Both the position numbers and the translations under genes were made by a program. A stretch of DNA of 64,000 nt. Source: Noviherbaspirillum sp. Root189 (GTDB lineage Bacteria; Pseudomonadota; Gammaproteobacteria; Burkholderiales; Burkholderiaceae_D). The DNA lies in NCBI RefSeq assembly GCF_001428545.1, contig NZ_LMHZ01000022.1, positions 1-64,000 of the forward strand. Direction: 5' to 3'. Below, one piece after another: positions 53,118-62,356 of the stretch (position 1 is the stretch's first letter; each line of letters opens with the position of its first letter). The notes beneath the pieces are model-generated. The model ran no database searches, was not told where the DNA came from, and saw only the letters and a program-made list of their open reading frames with translations.

Positions 53118-53129
53118 CCGACCGGTCGG
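53118..53129 (+). promoter_or_regulatory. 12-bp perfect palindrome, probable TetR (PaaR) operator
   Basis: CCGACCGGTCGG, an exact palindrome in the context GACCGACCGGTCGGAC, lies between the divergent paaR-like and paaY genes. It fits the palindromic sites used by PaaR-type TetR repressors, from memory. I did not find the same palindrome upstream of paaA, paaK or paaZ. Confidence 0.65.
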
Positions 53130-53224
53130 ACTAAATTATATTGAAACTCGTTTAAATTGCAAGGCGGGCAACGACATGCCCTAGCCAGTCCATTCACCAA
53201 GCGCAGCATCTACAGGAGCCCAGC

Positions 53225-53830
53225 ATGCCATGCTATGCCATTGAAGGCGTCGTGCCAGTGGTCGATCCGACCGCGTATGTTCACCCTAGCGCCGTACTGA
53301 TCGGTGACGTCATTGTCGGACCCGACTGCTATATCGGCCCTTGCGCGTCATTGCGTGGCGATTTCGGCCGGATTGTCCTGCACCGGGGTGCCAATGTTCA
53401 GGATACCTGCGTGGTCCATGGCTTCCCATCGGCGGACACCGTTGTCGAAGAAAACGGCCACATCGGCCATGGTGCGGTCCTGCATAGCTGCATGGTGCGA
53501 CGCGATGCCCTGGTCGGCATGAATGCGGTCGTGATGGACGAGGCGGAAATCGGTGAGAAAGCGATTGTCGCGGCCAGCGCCTTCGTGCGTGCCGGCATGA
53601 AGATTCCACCCCGCTCTCTGGTTGCCGGTGTGCCGGCGAAGGTGATCCGCGATCTGAGCGATGAAGAAATCGCCTGGAAGCTTGAAGGGACGCTGACGTA
53701 TCAGGATCTGACGAAGCGCTGTCTTGCGACCATGCAGGAAGTGCATCCACTCACCGTTGTCGAAGCAGACCGTCCCCGGTTGCGCGCCCCGGATGTGAAG
53801 CCTCTGATTGCTACCAAGCGGGATAAATGA
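53225..53830 (+). CDS. paaY: Hexapeptide-repeat protein PaaY
   Basis: A 201-residue left-handed beta-helix protein of the gamma-carbonic-anhydrase-like group. It shows repeated V-x-G-type hexads ([40 protein letters not shown]) and candidate metal His residues (VVHGF, HIGHG, VLHSC). PaaY is thought to help with thioester dead ends or regulation of the phenylacetate pathway. It is divergent from the PaaR-like gene across about 200 bp that holds the palindrome. Confidence 0.93.
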   Translation: MPCYAIEGVVPVVDPTAYVHPSAVLIGDVIVGPDCYIGPCASLRGDFGRIVLHRGANVQDTCVVHGFPSADTVVEENGHIGHGAVLHSCMVRRDALVGMNAVVMDEAEIGEKAIVAASAFVRAGMKIPPRSLVAGVPAKVIRDLSDEEIAWKLEGTLTYQDLTKRCLATMQEVHPLTVVEADRPRLRAPDVKPLIATKRDK

Positions 53831-53881
53831 ATTAGCGCCCCGCAGTTGTTCCACAGGTTGCTAACTGATCCGGATTAATCG

Positions 53882-54058
53882 CTATACCTGCTGTGCATCA
53901 GCACGCGCAATATCCATCGCCTGCTGCAACACCGCGAGGTCGCCTACATGATTTGCCAGCAGCAGGATCAGGGCCACATTCGCAGCCTCGCTCTGCTGCG
54001 GCGTCAACTCGCGATGCATATCAATCAGACGTTCATAAAACTCGTCAGGTTGCGTCAT
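53882..54058 (-). CDS. DUF2783 small protein
   Basis: A 58-residue helical protein: MTQPDEFYERLIDMHRELT, then SEAANVALILLLANHVGDLA, the DUF2783 pattern. The family is usually linked to flavin monooxygenases and MBL proteins of aromatic degradation. It is the last gene of a minus-strand trio with the FAD monooxygenase and MBL gene. If it starts at 54091 instead of 54058 it overlaps the monooxygenase end by 19 bases; the shorter start leaves a 14-base gap and fits the family better. Confidence 0.8.
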   Translation of the reverse strand: MTQPDEFYERLIDMHRELTPQQSEAANVALILLLANHVGDLAVLQQAMDIARADAQQV

Positions 54059-54072
54059 GTTCGACGCGGTAA

Positions 54073-55791
54073 TCAATGTGTGACCAGGCATGATTGCTCA
54101 CTAGGAATCGGTTGGACACTCCGCCTGCCCGTCGCGCGCAAGACCGCCTGCGTGACGCGCGGCACCTCAAATTGACGCCACCTCCCACATACATGCTGGT
54201 CCGGACGCAACAGATAAAACGTTCCGGGCCGCGCGTCGTATCGTTTTGCCAGTAAGCCTTCCGTGTCGATGATGGTTTCGATACCATCCAGCTGTTGACC
54301 TGCTGCGTCGGCCGGCAGGACAACTATTGTTCGCACGGGTATCTCGGCTGCCACCAGCGAAAGCAGGCCTGATAGGGCGGCCAGTGACGCAGGCGACGCA
54401 TCGCAAAAATACACCCCTGTGAATTCGTTCCCCAACTGCGTACTGAACCATTGTGGACGGCCCGCAATCTGGATCGGCGCGTCGTCAGCCGGTGCTCCCG
54501 GCACCATCGCGCTGTCGAACATATCCTGATCGGGCGTGTTCAATGCGCTTTGCGCAAGGACCGAGGGACGCGACAGGCGGCCGCTGTTGACCAGCTTGCG
54601 CGCGAAATCATGGGTTTTAGACAAACGCAGGACAGCGTCCCGGAAGGTACGGCTGATGGCGCTCTTCGGCGTAATGAAATCAGTGGAACGCGTGGAGTTG
54701 AGGATGTTTTCATCTGCCGCAAATTCACGCTCATCGCAATAGGATTCAAGCAGCGCCTCCGGTGCTTTTCCTTCGATCACCAGGCGAAGTTTCCACGCCA
54801 GGTTGTCGGCGTCCTGCACGCCACTGTTTGCACCGCGTGCTCCGAAAGGCGATACGCCATGCGCTGCATCGCCGGCAAAGAAAATGCGGCCATGCCGGAA
54901 TTTCTCCATGCGCAGGCATGAGAAGGTATAGACGCTCACCCAGTCCAGCTCGAACTCGGCATCCTTTCCCAGAAGCGCACGTACCCGTGCAGTCACTTTC
55001 TCCGGATCCTTTTCCGCAACGGGGTCAGCGTCCCATCCGAGCTGGAAGTCGATGCGCCACACATTGTCAGGCTGGCGATGCAGCAACACCGACTGATTGG
55101 GATGAAAAGGCGGATCAAACCAGAACCAGCGCTCGGGCGGGAACTCCGCCTTCATGCGCACATCCGCGATCAGGAAGCGATCATGGAACGTGCGACCCTT
55201 GCTTTCGAGCCCACACAATTTTCGTACGGTGCTGCGCGATCCGTCTGCGGCAATCAGATAGTCGCAATCCAGCCGGTACTGGCCGTCCGGTGTTTCGATC
55301 ATCAGCTCGACCCGAGGGCCATCCTGTGACACGCCGACCACCTTGTTCTTCCAGCGCAGGTCGAGGTTGGACAGTTGCTGCGCACGTTCGAGCAGGTAGC
55401 CTTCAACATAATACTGTTGCAGGTTCACGAAGGCGGGACGGCGATGACCGGTTTCCGGCAGCAGGTCGAACGCGTACACCATTTCATCCCGGTAGAATAC
55501 CTTGCCGACATTCCACGACACGCCCTTCTCCACCATGCGGTCGCCGCAACCGAGCCGGTCGAAAATTTCCAGCGTTCGCTTGGCAAAGCAGATGGCGCGC
55601 GAGCCGTTCGACAGTACGCAATCGTCATCCAGCACCACGACCGGAATGCCCTGCTGCGCAAGGTCGATGGCGGCCGACAAGCCGACCGGGCCGGCGCCCA
55701 CCACCACGACAGGACGGCGAACCGGCGTGGCCGCGACTTCGTCCGGGGAGCGGACGTAGTCGAATTTCAGCTGCTGGTAATTTTTTTCCAT
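54073..55791 (-). CDS. MhpA-like FAD-dependent aromatic monooxygenase
   Basis: A 572-residue class A flavin hydroxylase. The FAD Rossmann motif is VVVVGAGPVGLSAAIDLAQQ at about 29, with the long DG motif CDYLIAADGSRSTVRK and the GD motif FFAGDAAHGVSPFGARGANS. The C-terminal 170 residues resemble the thioredoxin-like end of MhpA-type enzymes. It would hydroxylate an aromatic ring with NAD(P)H and O2; the substrate is probably a phenolic acid, but is not determined. It is the middle gene of the trio MBL - monooxygenase - DUF2783, with 24 bp between it and the MBL gene. Confidence 0.92.
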   Translation of the reverse strand: MEKNYQQLKFDYVRSPDEVAATPVRRPVVVVGAGPVGLSAAIDLAQQGIPVVVLDDDCVLSNGSRAICFAKRTLEIFDRLGCGDRMVEKGVSWNVGKVFYRDEMVYAFDLLPETGHRRPAFVNLQQYYVEGYLLERAQQLSNLDLRWKNKVVGVSQDGPRVELMIETPDGQYRLDCDYLIAADGSRSTVRKLCGLESKGRTFHDRFLIADVRMKAEFPPERWFWFDPPFHPNQSVLLHRQPDNVWRIDFQLGWDADPVAEKDPEKVTARVRALLGKDAEFELDWVSVYTFSCLRMEKFRHGRIFFAGDAAHGVSPFGARGANSGVQDADNLAWKLRLVIEGKAPEALLESYCDEREFAADENILNSTRSTDFITPKSAISRTFRDAVLRLSKTHDFARKLVNSGRLSRPSVLAQSALNTPDQDMFDSAMVPGAPADDAPIQIAGRPQWFSTQLGNEFTGVYFCDASPASLAALSGLLSLVAAEIPVRTIVVLPADAAGQQLDGIETIIDTEGLLAKRYDARPGTFYLLRPDQHVCGRWRQFEVPRVTQAVLRATGRRSVQPIPSEQSCLVTH

Positions 55792-55815
55792 GGATACACT
55801 CCTGCGGCCTGTCGG

Positions 55816-56769
55816 TTAACTTTCGAGTGCGTGCCACATTTCCTTGTCACGCTGGGCAGTCCAGATACGCGGGTCCGCATATTGGGTTGCCTCATCGTAG
55901 GCCCGGGTTACATCAAACGGCATGCAGTGATCAAAGATGACCCACTGCCCATACTTGGGACGCAGGGTATCCATTGTTTGCTTGTAGGCGCTGTTCAGGT
56001 CTTTACCTTCGGTCGCAGCTTTCTGTACCGCCTGGTATAGCTCACTGACAAAGGCGCGCGTTCCGTCGATGCCTTCCTTGACCATTGCCGGCGTGGTCAA
56101 TGCCGCCCCGCGGCCTGGAACCAGCTTTTCCGGCTTGAGGGCTTCAAGTGCGTCAAGCGTCTTTGGCCAGTCCTTGAAGTAGGCATCGCCCGCATACGGC
56201 GTGGCGCCGTATTCCACCAGGTCCCCGGAAAACAGGATCTTTTGCTGTGGCAGCCAGACGATGGTGTCGCCCTTGGTATGGCCTCTGCCAACCTGCATGA
56301 TCTTCACTTCCAGCTTGCCCAGCCACAAGGTCATTTCGCCGGTAAAGGCCATGGTCGGCCAGGTTAATCCAGGCACTGACTCTACCGAACGGAAAAGTCG
56401 CGGAAAGCGTTCGATCTCGCTCTTCATGTCCGCCTCGCCGCGTTCGCAGATCAGGTCATAGGTATCCTTGCTGGCGATGATGTGTTCCGGCTGGTACGCG
56501 GTGGCGCCGAGGACGCGCACTGCGTGATAGTGGCTCATGACCACGTATTTGATCGGCTTGTCGGTGACTTCGCGGATGCGGCGAATCACGTCCTGCGCCA
56601 TTACCGGCGTTGCCTGTGTATCGATCACCATGACCGCATCGTCGCCGATGACGATGCCGGTGTTCGGATCGCCTTCGGCGGTATAGGCATATGCGTTGTC
56701 CGACAATTTGTCGAAGCTCACTTTTTTCTCTTCGAGGTCGGCCTGTGATGCGAATTTCTTTTCGGACAT
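55816..56769 (-). CDS. MBL-fold hydrolase with altered metal motif
   Basis: A 317-residue MBL-fold protein. The usual H-x-H-x-D-H motif is changed to H80-Y-H82-A-V84-R85, so the Asp and His that bind the second metal are lost. Later parts of the fold are present (QVGRGHTKGDTIVWL, ILFSGDLVEYG) and a final FDHCMPFD. It is probably an enzyme with one metal or a non-classical site. It is the first gene of the minus-strand trio with the flavin monooxygenase, and it is divergent from an IclR gene. A role in opening or hydrolysing a product of the monooxygenase is inference. Confidence 0.85.
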   Translation of the reverse strand: MSEKKFASQADLEEKKVSFDKLSDNAYAYTAEGDPNTGIVIGDDAVMVIDTQATPVMAQDVIRRIREVTDKPIKYVVMSHYHAVRVLGATAYQPEHIIASKDTYDLICERGEADMKSEIERFPRLFRSVESVPGLTWPTMAFTGEMTLWLGKLEVKIMQVGRGHTKGDTIVWLPQQKILFSGDLVEYGATPYAGDAYFKDWPKTLDALEALKPEKLVPGRGAALTTPAMVKEGIDGTRAFVSELYQAVQKAATEGKDLNSAYKQTMDTLRPKYGQWVIFDHCMPFDVTRAYDEATQYADPRIWTAQRDKEMWHALES

Positions 56770-57102
56770 GTCTTTTCCTTTGATGAGTGAAAGGAACGGC
56801 TTATCGGAGCAGCAAGCTACTGTCGTTGCTGTTCATTCTCGCCGTTGCCAGTCTTAGCCTATGAACGCTGTGTTACCGGATCGCAGCTTTTTGCGAAAAA
56901 TGGGATTGCTACTTATATTGATGAGCGAAGTTTGTTTTAGGCGAACGCTTCTGTCAATAACTAATTATTAGATTTTTGTTGGACGCTGATAGAATTGCGC
57001 AAATAAGGTAATGCATGGCCGGCACAACCGTGCTGCAGCGCAAAATAAAAACAGTGAAAACCGAACGGCGTGTACACCGTGTCGCCGCTCATAAGGGACC
57101 TA
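56770..57102. other. Intergenic region between the MBL and IclR genes
   Basis: About 330 bp between divergent genes, AT-rich toward the IclR side. A short imperfect dyad AATAACTAATTATT lies near 56956-56969 and could be part of the IclR operator. No gene is supported. Confidence 0.4.
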
Positions 57103-57882
57103 ATGGAAAAGGAAAGACGGGGAATCCAGTCTGTCGAGGTTGGCGGACAACTACTAATCGCACTTGTCGATGAAGGTGCTCCCATGCTGCTGCGCGACCT
57201 TGCCCAGAAGGCAGGCATGACTTCCGCGAAGGCTCACCCCTACCTCGTGAGCTTCAGCAACATTGGCCTGATCCAGCAGGATCCCGTGTCCGGCCGCTAC
57301 GAGCTTGGCCGGTTTGCCCTGCAAATGGGGCTGATTAGCCTGCAGTTGCTCGATCCCGTAAAGATCGCGATACCGGAGGCGTCGGACCTGAGCGACCGCA
57401 TCGGACATACGGTGGCGCTGGCAGTCCTCGGTTCGCGCGGCCCTACCGTGGTGCACCTGAACGAATCACGGCAAGCGATCCATGTACGCATGCGCACCGG
57501 CACGGTGGTCTCGATCGGCAGTACCGCAACCGGCAGGGTGTTCTCGGCCTATCTCCCGCCCAAGCTGGTGGAGAAGCTGAACGCAAACGAAACCAGCGGC
57601 GATGGCATTGCCGGCTACACCGGAAAAAAACTGACAAAGAAAGAACTGGAAGCGCTGTTGACGGAAGTCCGGCGGCATGGCGTCGCGCGTGCCGTTGGTG
57701 AACCGATTGCCGGTATCAATGCGATGAGCGCCCCTGTATTCGACCATGCAGGCAACATTGTCCTGGCGATCACGGTAATCGGCCCGATGGGCACCCTGGA
57801 TCCTTCATGGACTGGTGATGTGGCGAGAGAGTTAAAACAGTCCGCGGCACGAGTTTCCGAGCGGCTCGGACATTCGGCGTAG
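57103..57882 (+). CDS. IclR-family transcriptional regulator (aromatic module)
   Basis: A 259-residue IclR regulator. The HTH is RGIQSVEVGGQLLIALVDEG, then APMLLRDLAQKAGMTSAKAH; the ligand-binding domain starts near residue 95 and ends with IGPMGTLDPSWTGDVAREL. I use the ATG at 57103, because AGGGA lies before it; the GTG at 57070 is an alternative. It stands between the flavin monooxygenase trio and the Liv-type importer, and is the likely regulator of both. Confidence 0.92.
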   Translation: MEKERRGIQSVEVGGQLLIALVDEGAPMLLRDLAQKAGMTSAKAHPYLVSFSNIGLIQQDPVSGRYELGRFALQMGLISLQLLDPVKIAIPEASDLSDRIGHTVALAVLGSRGPTVVHLNESRQAIHVRMRTGTVVSIGSTATGRVFSAYLPPKLVEKLNANETSGDGIAGYTGKKLTKKELEALLTEVRRHGVARAVGEPIAGINAMSAPVFDHAGNIVLAITVIGPMGTLDPSWTGDVARELKQSAARVSERLGHSA

Positions 57883-58264
57883 CTTGCACAGTCCGGGGGC
57901 GGCAATCAATGTGATACAAGTTTTTTTTAGCAAACAGATAGTGTGAATCATATAAAATTTCTGTATCCTAGCTTGCGTCGAAGCATGCTGAACGGTTTAC
58001 CCTTGATTGCACGTTGGGGCGCACAGCGTGGCAGCGGTAAAAAGTATCTCAATCAATAAAGGAGACGGCACAGATATCGATTCAACGAGGCAAGCCAGGC
58101 AACGAGATGCACGCAGAGGCATCCGGAAAGCGGTACGGCAAGCCGGTAACACCGCAGACCCCGCTGTCGGCGGCGGTCGAAGCAAGAACGAACGAGAGTA
58201 AGAATAAGCAGCTCGAAATGTCCACACTGTTGTAGATGCCACTAAATCGAGATTGGAGAAGACT
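57883..58264. other. Promoter region of the Liv-type operon
   Basis: About 380 bp between the IclR gene and the binding-protein gene. No gene is supported. GTGATACAAG (57911-57920) and CTGTATCC (57962-57969) form a loose dyad that could bind the IclR protein. A good Shine-Dalgarno sequence (GGAGAA) lies at the right edge. Confidence 0.4.
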
Positions 58265-59428
58265 ATGAAGACGAAACTCATTCACGCATTGCTGCCCGCT
58301 CTGCTGGCCGCCGCCTTTGCCAGCACTGCCCATGCGCAGATCAAAGTCGGTGTAACCGTGTCCGCCACGGGCCCGGCGGCATCGCTCGGCATCCCTGAAA
58401 AGAATACCTTTGCGTTGCTGCCCAAGGAAATTGGTGGCAAGACTGTCGAGTACATCGTGCTCGACGACGCTTCCGACACGACGACAGCGGTCAAGAACGC
58501 ACGCAAACTGATTACGGAAGACAAGGTCGACGTGCTGGTCGGTTCTACCGTCACGCCAAACTCGCTGGCGATGATCGATGTCGCTTCCGAATCGGAGACG
58601 CCAATGGTTTCGATGGCAGCCTCTGCCGCCATCGTTTCGCCGGTCGACAATCGCCGCCGCTGGGTATTTAAAACCCCGCAGAACGATTCCCATATGTCCA
58701 CGGCGATTACCAGCTATATGGCTGACCATGGCGTGAAGAACGTCGCCTTCATCGGCTTCTCCGATGCCTATGGCGAAGGCTGGTTCCGCGAATTCTCGAA
58801 GCTCGCCGAAGTGCGCAAGATCAATATCGTCGCCAATGAGCGCTTCGCCCGTACCGACACGTCGGTGACCGGCCAGATCCTCAAGATCATGGGCAGCAAT
58901 CCGGACGCGATCCTGATCGCCGGCTCGGGCACCCCGGCCGCGTTGCCGCAGAAGACGCTCAAGGAGCGTGGTTACAAAGGCGTGATCTACCAGACCCACG
59001 GCATCGCAAATAATGACTTCCTGCGCGTCTGCGGCAAAGACTGCGAAGGAACATTGCTGCCCGCAGGCCCACTGCTGGTCGCAGAGCAACTGCCCGACAG
59101 CAATCCGGTCAAGAAGTCAGCCCTGACCTATAAGGCAGCCTATGAGAAGGCCTATGGCGCAGGCAGCGTGTCCACCTTCGGCGGCCATGCGTGGGATACC
59201 GGCGTGCTGTTGTCGGCTGCTATTCCGGAAGCACTGAAGAAAGGCCAGCCTGGCACCAAGGAATTCCGCGTCGCCCTGCGTGATGCGCTGGAAAACCTGA
59301 AAAACGTCCCGGCATCGCACGGCATCTTCAATATGGGTCCGACCGATCACCTCGGCCTCGACCAGCGTTCACGCGTGATGGTGCAGATCGCCAACGGCAA
59401 ATGGAAACTGGTCGGCAACGCGAACTGA
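58265..59428 (+). CDS. Periplasmic binding protein of a branched-chain-type ABC transporter
   Basis: A 387-residue exported substrate-binding protein. Signal peptide LIHALLPALLAAAFASTAHA then QIKVGVTVSATGPAASLGI. Type I periplasmic-binding fold of the Leu/Ile/Val-aromatic family; DDASDTTTAVKNARKLITED and GFSDAYGEGWFREFSKLAE are typical. Given its neighbours the ligand is probably an aromatic or dicarboxylic acid, not an amino acid. ATG at 58265 has GGAGAA upstream; an in-frame TTG at 58253 overlaps the site. A terminator-like hairpin follows before livH. Confidence 0.93.
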   Translation: MKTKLIHALLPALLAAAFASTAHAQIKVGVTVSATGPAASLGIPEKNTFALLPKEIGGKTVEYIVLDDASDTTTAVKNARKLITEDKVDVLVGSTVTPNSLAMIDVASESETPMVSMAASAAIVSPVDNRRRWVFKTPQNDSHMSTAITSYMADHGVKNVAFIGFSDAYGEGWFREFSKLAEVRKINIVANERFARTDTSVTGQILKIMGSNPDAILIAGSGTPAALPQKTLKERGYKGVIYQTHGIANNDFLRVCGKDCEGTLLPAGPLLVAEQLPDSNPVKKSALTYKAAYEKAYGAGSVSTFGGHAWDTGVLLSAAIPEALKKGQPGTKEFRVALRDALENLKNVPASHGIFNMGPTDHLGLDQRSRVMVQIANGKWKLVGNAN

Positions 59429-59447
59429 TTGCGGCCGGTACCTGATC

Positions 59448-59474
59448 AAGGCGCGGCACCGTCCGCGCCTTTTT
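59448..59474 (+). terminator. Hairpin with T-run between the binding protein and livH
   Basis: AAGGCGCGG and CCGCGCCTT form a perfect 9-bp stem with a 6-base loop, followed by TTT. It lies 20 bases after the stop codon of the binding protein and 27 bases before livH. It would act as a partial terminator, making binding protein in excess over the membrane parts. Confidence 0.75.
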
Positions 59475-59500
59475 AAACGACATTCATTGCCGGGATCAAC

Positions 59501-60556
59501 ATGGATTTATCGATAGCTGCCATTCTTGCGCAGGATGGCATTACCAGTGGCGCAATCTATGCGCTGCTGGCACTGGCCCTTGTGCTGGTGTTTTCCGTTA
59601 CGCGCGTCATCTTTATTCCCCAGGGTGAATTTGTTGCTTTCGGCGCCCTCACCCTTGCCGCCATTCAGGCGGACAAATTTCCGCATTCCGCCACCCTGCT
59701 GGTCGGACTTGGCATACTCGCTTTTATCCAGGAAGTGTATTTTGTGTTGAGGAATCCGCAGAGCCGGCTCACCGCCCCACGGGCGGTAATGATCAGCCTG
59801 GTCAAGTTCGTTCTGCTGCCCGTCGCAATTTACTTCCTGACACGCAGCGTTGCGTCGCCTACCCTGCCGCTTCCGCTTCAGGTCTTGCTGACGCTGCTGA
59901 TCGTCGTGCCGATGGGACCGATTATCTATCGCCTTGCATTCCAACCGCTGGCGGAAGCCACTACCCTGGTATTGCTCATCGTATCGGTCGGCGTGCATTT
60001 CGCCATGATGGGACTCGGCCTGGTGATGTTCGGCGCGGAAGGATCGCGTACCACACCGTTTTCCGATGCCCGCATCGAAATCGGCACCATGACGATTTCC
60101 GGCCAGAGCATTGTGATCGTCGGTGTCTCGATCGCGCTGATCGCTGCTCTCTATCTTTATTTCGAACGTACGCTGACCGGCAAGGCCTTGCGCGCGACTG
60201 CCGTCAACCGGGTGGGTGCGCAATTGGTCGGCATCGGCACGACGCAGGCCGGCCGTCTCGCATTTACACTGGCTGCCGCGATGGGCGCCCTGTGCGGCGT
60301 ACTGATTGCACCGCTGACCACCGTGTATTACGACAGCGGATTTCTGATCGGCCTGAAAGGCTTTGTTGGTGCCATCATCGGCGGACTGGGAAGCTACCCG
60401 ATTGCCGCCGCGGGCGCCGTGCTGGTCGGTTTGCTGGAATCGTTTTCTTCTTTCTGGGCCAGTGCCCTGAAAGAGGTCATCGTATTCACACTGATTATTC
60501 CCGTTCTGCTATGGCGCTCCCTGACTTCCAAGCATGTCGACGAGGGAGATGAATAA
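59501..60556 (+). CDS. ABC transporter permease, LivH type
   Basis: A 351-residue inner-membrane permease of the LivH family with about eight hydrophobic segments. It starts [20 protein letters not shown] and has the LivH motif [20 protein letters not shown] near the end. It pairs with LivM to form the channel. Its stop overlaps the LivM-LivG start by one base (TAATG). Confidence 0.93.
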   Translation: MDLSIAAILAQDGITSGAIYALLALALVLVFSVTRVIFIPQGEFVAFGALTLAAIQADKFPHSATLLVGLGILAFIQEVYFVLRNPQSRLTAPRAVMISLVKFVLLPVAIYFLTRSVASPTLPLPLQVLLTLLIVVPMGPIIYRLAFQPLAEATTLVLLIVSVGVHFAMMGLGLVMFGAEGSRTTPFSDARIEIGTMTISGQSIVIVGVSIALIAALYLYFERTLTGKALRATAVNRVGAQLVGIGTTQAGRLAFTLAAAMGALCGVLIAPLTTVYYDSGFLIGLKGFVGAIIGGLGSYPIAAAGAVLVGLLESFSSFWASALKEVIVFTLIIPVLLWRSLTSKHVDEGDE

Positions 60557-62337
60557 TGCGTAAATCCTTCATCGCCTTCATTGTCGTCGTTGCGCTGCTT
60601 CCCATCCTGCCTACGCCGGAATTCTGGATTACGCTGGCCAACTATATCGGCCTCTATTCCATCGTTGCGCTGGGACTGGTTCTCCTCACTGGCGTTGGCG
60701 GCCTGACCTCATTCGGCCAGGCGGCGTTTGTCGGCCTCGGAGCCTATGCCACCGGTTACCTGACAACCCAGTTCGGCATATCGCCCTGGATCGGTATGCT
60801 GACCGGCATAGTCATTACGGCTGCAGTCGCCTTCCTGATCGGCATGCTGACCATGCGCCTGTCCGGTCATTATCTGCCGCTTGGCACCATCGCATGGGGC
60901 TTGTCGCTTTACTACCTTTTCGGCAATCTGGATTTCCTCGGTCGCTATGACGGACTGACCGGTATTCCGTCGATCAATCTGTTCGGCTATACCCTCAACA
61001 CCGGGCGCGAGATGTATTTCCTGATCTGGCTGGTTGTGCTGCTGGCAGTCATCGCCATTCAGAATTTGCTGAATTCCCGACCCGGGCGGGCAATCCGCGC
61101 GCTGAAGGGAGGCGGCGTGATGGCCGAGGCGATGGGCGTCAATACCGCCTGGATGAAGATTGTCATCTTCGTCATGGCCGCCGTACTCGCTTGCGTATCG
61201 GGCTGGCTGTATGCGCATCTCCAGCGCACCGTCAACCCGACACCCTTCGGACTCAATGCCGGTATCGAATATCTGTTCATGGCGGTCGTCGGTGGCGCTG
61301 GTTACGTCTGGGGTGCAATTCTGGGTGCCACATTAATCACCCTGCTCAAAGACCAGTTGCAATTCATTCTGCCAAAACTGCTGGGTGCCAACGGCAACTT
61401 TGAAATCATCGTGTTTGGCGTGATGCTGGTGCTGCTATTACAAAATGCGCGTGAAGGTCTGTGGGCCTTCGTGCGCAAGTTGCTTCCGCAGAAACCACAG
61501 GCCATCGCCCCCGACAGCGCCGCCCCGCTGCCGACCCGTGCCAAGCATGCGCGTGGTGAAACCGTGCTGCAGGTCATCAATGCACGAAAGCAGTTTGGCG
61601 GACTGGTGGCGGTCAATGATTTGAACTTCGAAGTCAAGGCAGGGGAAATCATTGGCCTGATCGGTCCAAACGGCGCCGGGAAATCGACGATGTTCAATCT
61701 TGTCACCGGCGTGCTGCCGGTCACCAGGGGCGAAATCCGCTTCCGTTCCCATGGCGAACTGAAGCGCATCGATAACCTGAGTTCGCGCGAGATCGTCAAA
61801 CTGGGTATCGCGCGTACCTTCCAGCATGTACGGCTCATGTCTACCATGAGCGTGCTGGAAAACGTTGCCATCGGCGCCCATCTGCGGGGCGCGCATAATG
61901 ACGTCACCGGTATCGCAACCAGTATCGCGCGCCTCAACCGCGGTGAAGAGCAGGCGCTGCTCTTTGAAGCGAAGAAGCAACTGGAACGCGTTGGTCTGGG
62001 CAACATGCTGTATGAAGAAGCCGGCAGTCTCGCCCTTGGGCAGCAGCGTATTCTGGAAATCGCACGCGCGCTGTGCTGCGATCCGACCTTGCTGCTGCTC
62101 GACGAACCTGCGGCCGGCCTGCGCTACAAGGAAAAGCAGGCACTGGCCGAGTTGCTCAACAAGCTGCGTGGCGAAGGAATGAGCGTGCTCATCGTGGAAC
62201 ACGACATGGACTTCGTGATGAACCTGACGGACCGCCTGGTGGTGATGGAATTCGGCACCAAGATTGCCGAGGGACTGCCACTTGAGGTGCAGCAGAATGA
62301 AGCCGTCCTCGAAGCCTATCTTGGGGGCGTCGAATGA
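60556..62337 (+). CDS. Fused LivM-type permease and LivG-type ATPase
   Basis: A 593-residue fusion. Residues about 1-310 are a LivM-type permease with hydrophobic helices ([37 protein letters not shown]). Residues about 340-590 are an ABC ATPase of the LivG type: Walker [10 protein letters not shown], signature [10 protein letters not shown], Walker [12 protein letters not shown], and the H-loop EHDMDFV. In E. coli the two functions are separate genes; in aromatic-acid importers of betaproteobacteria the fusion is seen often. It couples one permease and one ATPase half. It is followed by LivF after 19 bases. Confidence 0.93.
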   Translation: MRKSFIAFIVVVALLPILPTPEFWITLANYIGLYSIVALGLVLLTGVGGLTSFGQAAFVGLGAYATGYLTTQFGISPWIGMLTGIVITAAVAFLIGMLTMRLSGHYLPLGTIAWGLSLYYLFGNLDFLGRYDGLTGIPSINLFGYTLNTGREMYFLIWLVVLLAVIAIQNLLNSRPGRAIRALKGGGVMAEAMGVNTAWMKIVIFVMAAVLACVSGWLYAHLQRTVNPTPFGLNAGIEYLFMAVVGGAGYVWGAILGATLITLLKDQLQFILPKLLGANGNFEIIVFGVMLVLLLQNAREGLWAFVRKLLPQKPQAIAPDSAAPLPTRAKHARGETVLQVINARKQFGGLVAVNDLNFEVKAGEIIGLIGPNGAGKSTMFNLVTGVLPVTRGEIRFRSHGELKRIDNLSSREIVKLGIARTFQHVRLMSTMSVLENVAIGAHLRGAHNDVTGIATSIARLNRGEEQALLFEAKKQLERVGLGNMLYEEAGSLALGQQRILEIARALCCDPTLLLLDEPAAGLRYKEKQALAELLNKLRGEGMSVLIVEHDMDFVMNLTDRLVVMEFGTKIAEGLPLEVQQNEAVLEAYLGGVE

Positions 62338-62356
62338 TTACGACAGGAAGAGTGCA

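Noticed and set aside
54762-55940. Plus-strand frame of 392 residues
   Set aside because: It lies opposite the FAD monooxygenase gene, has Arg/Pro/Ser-rich shadow composition and no ribosome site.
58007-58201. Plus-strand frame of 64 residues before the binding-protein gene
   Set aside because: Arg-rich, no recognisable motif, and it lies in the expected promoter region.
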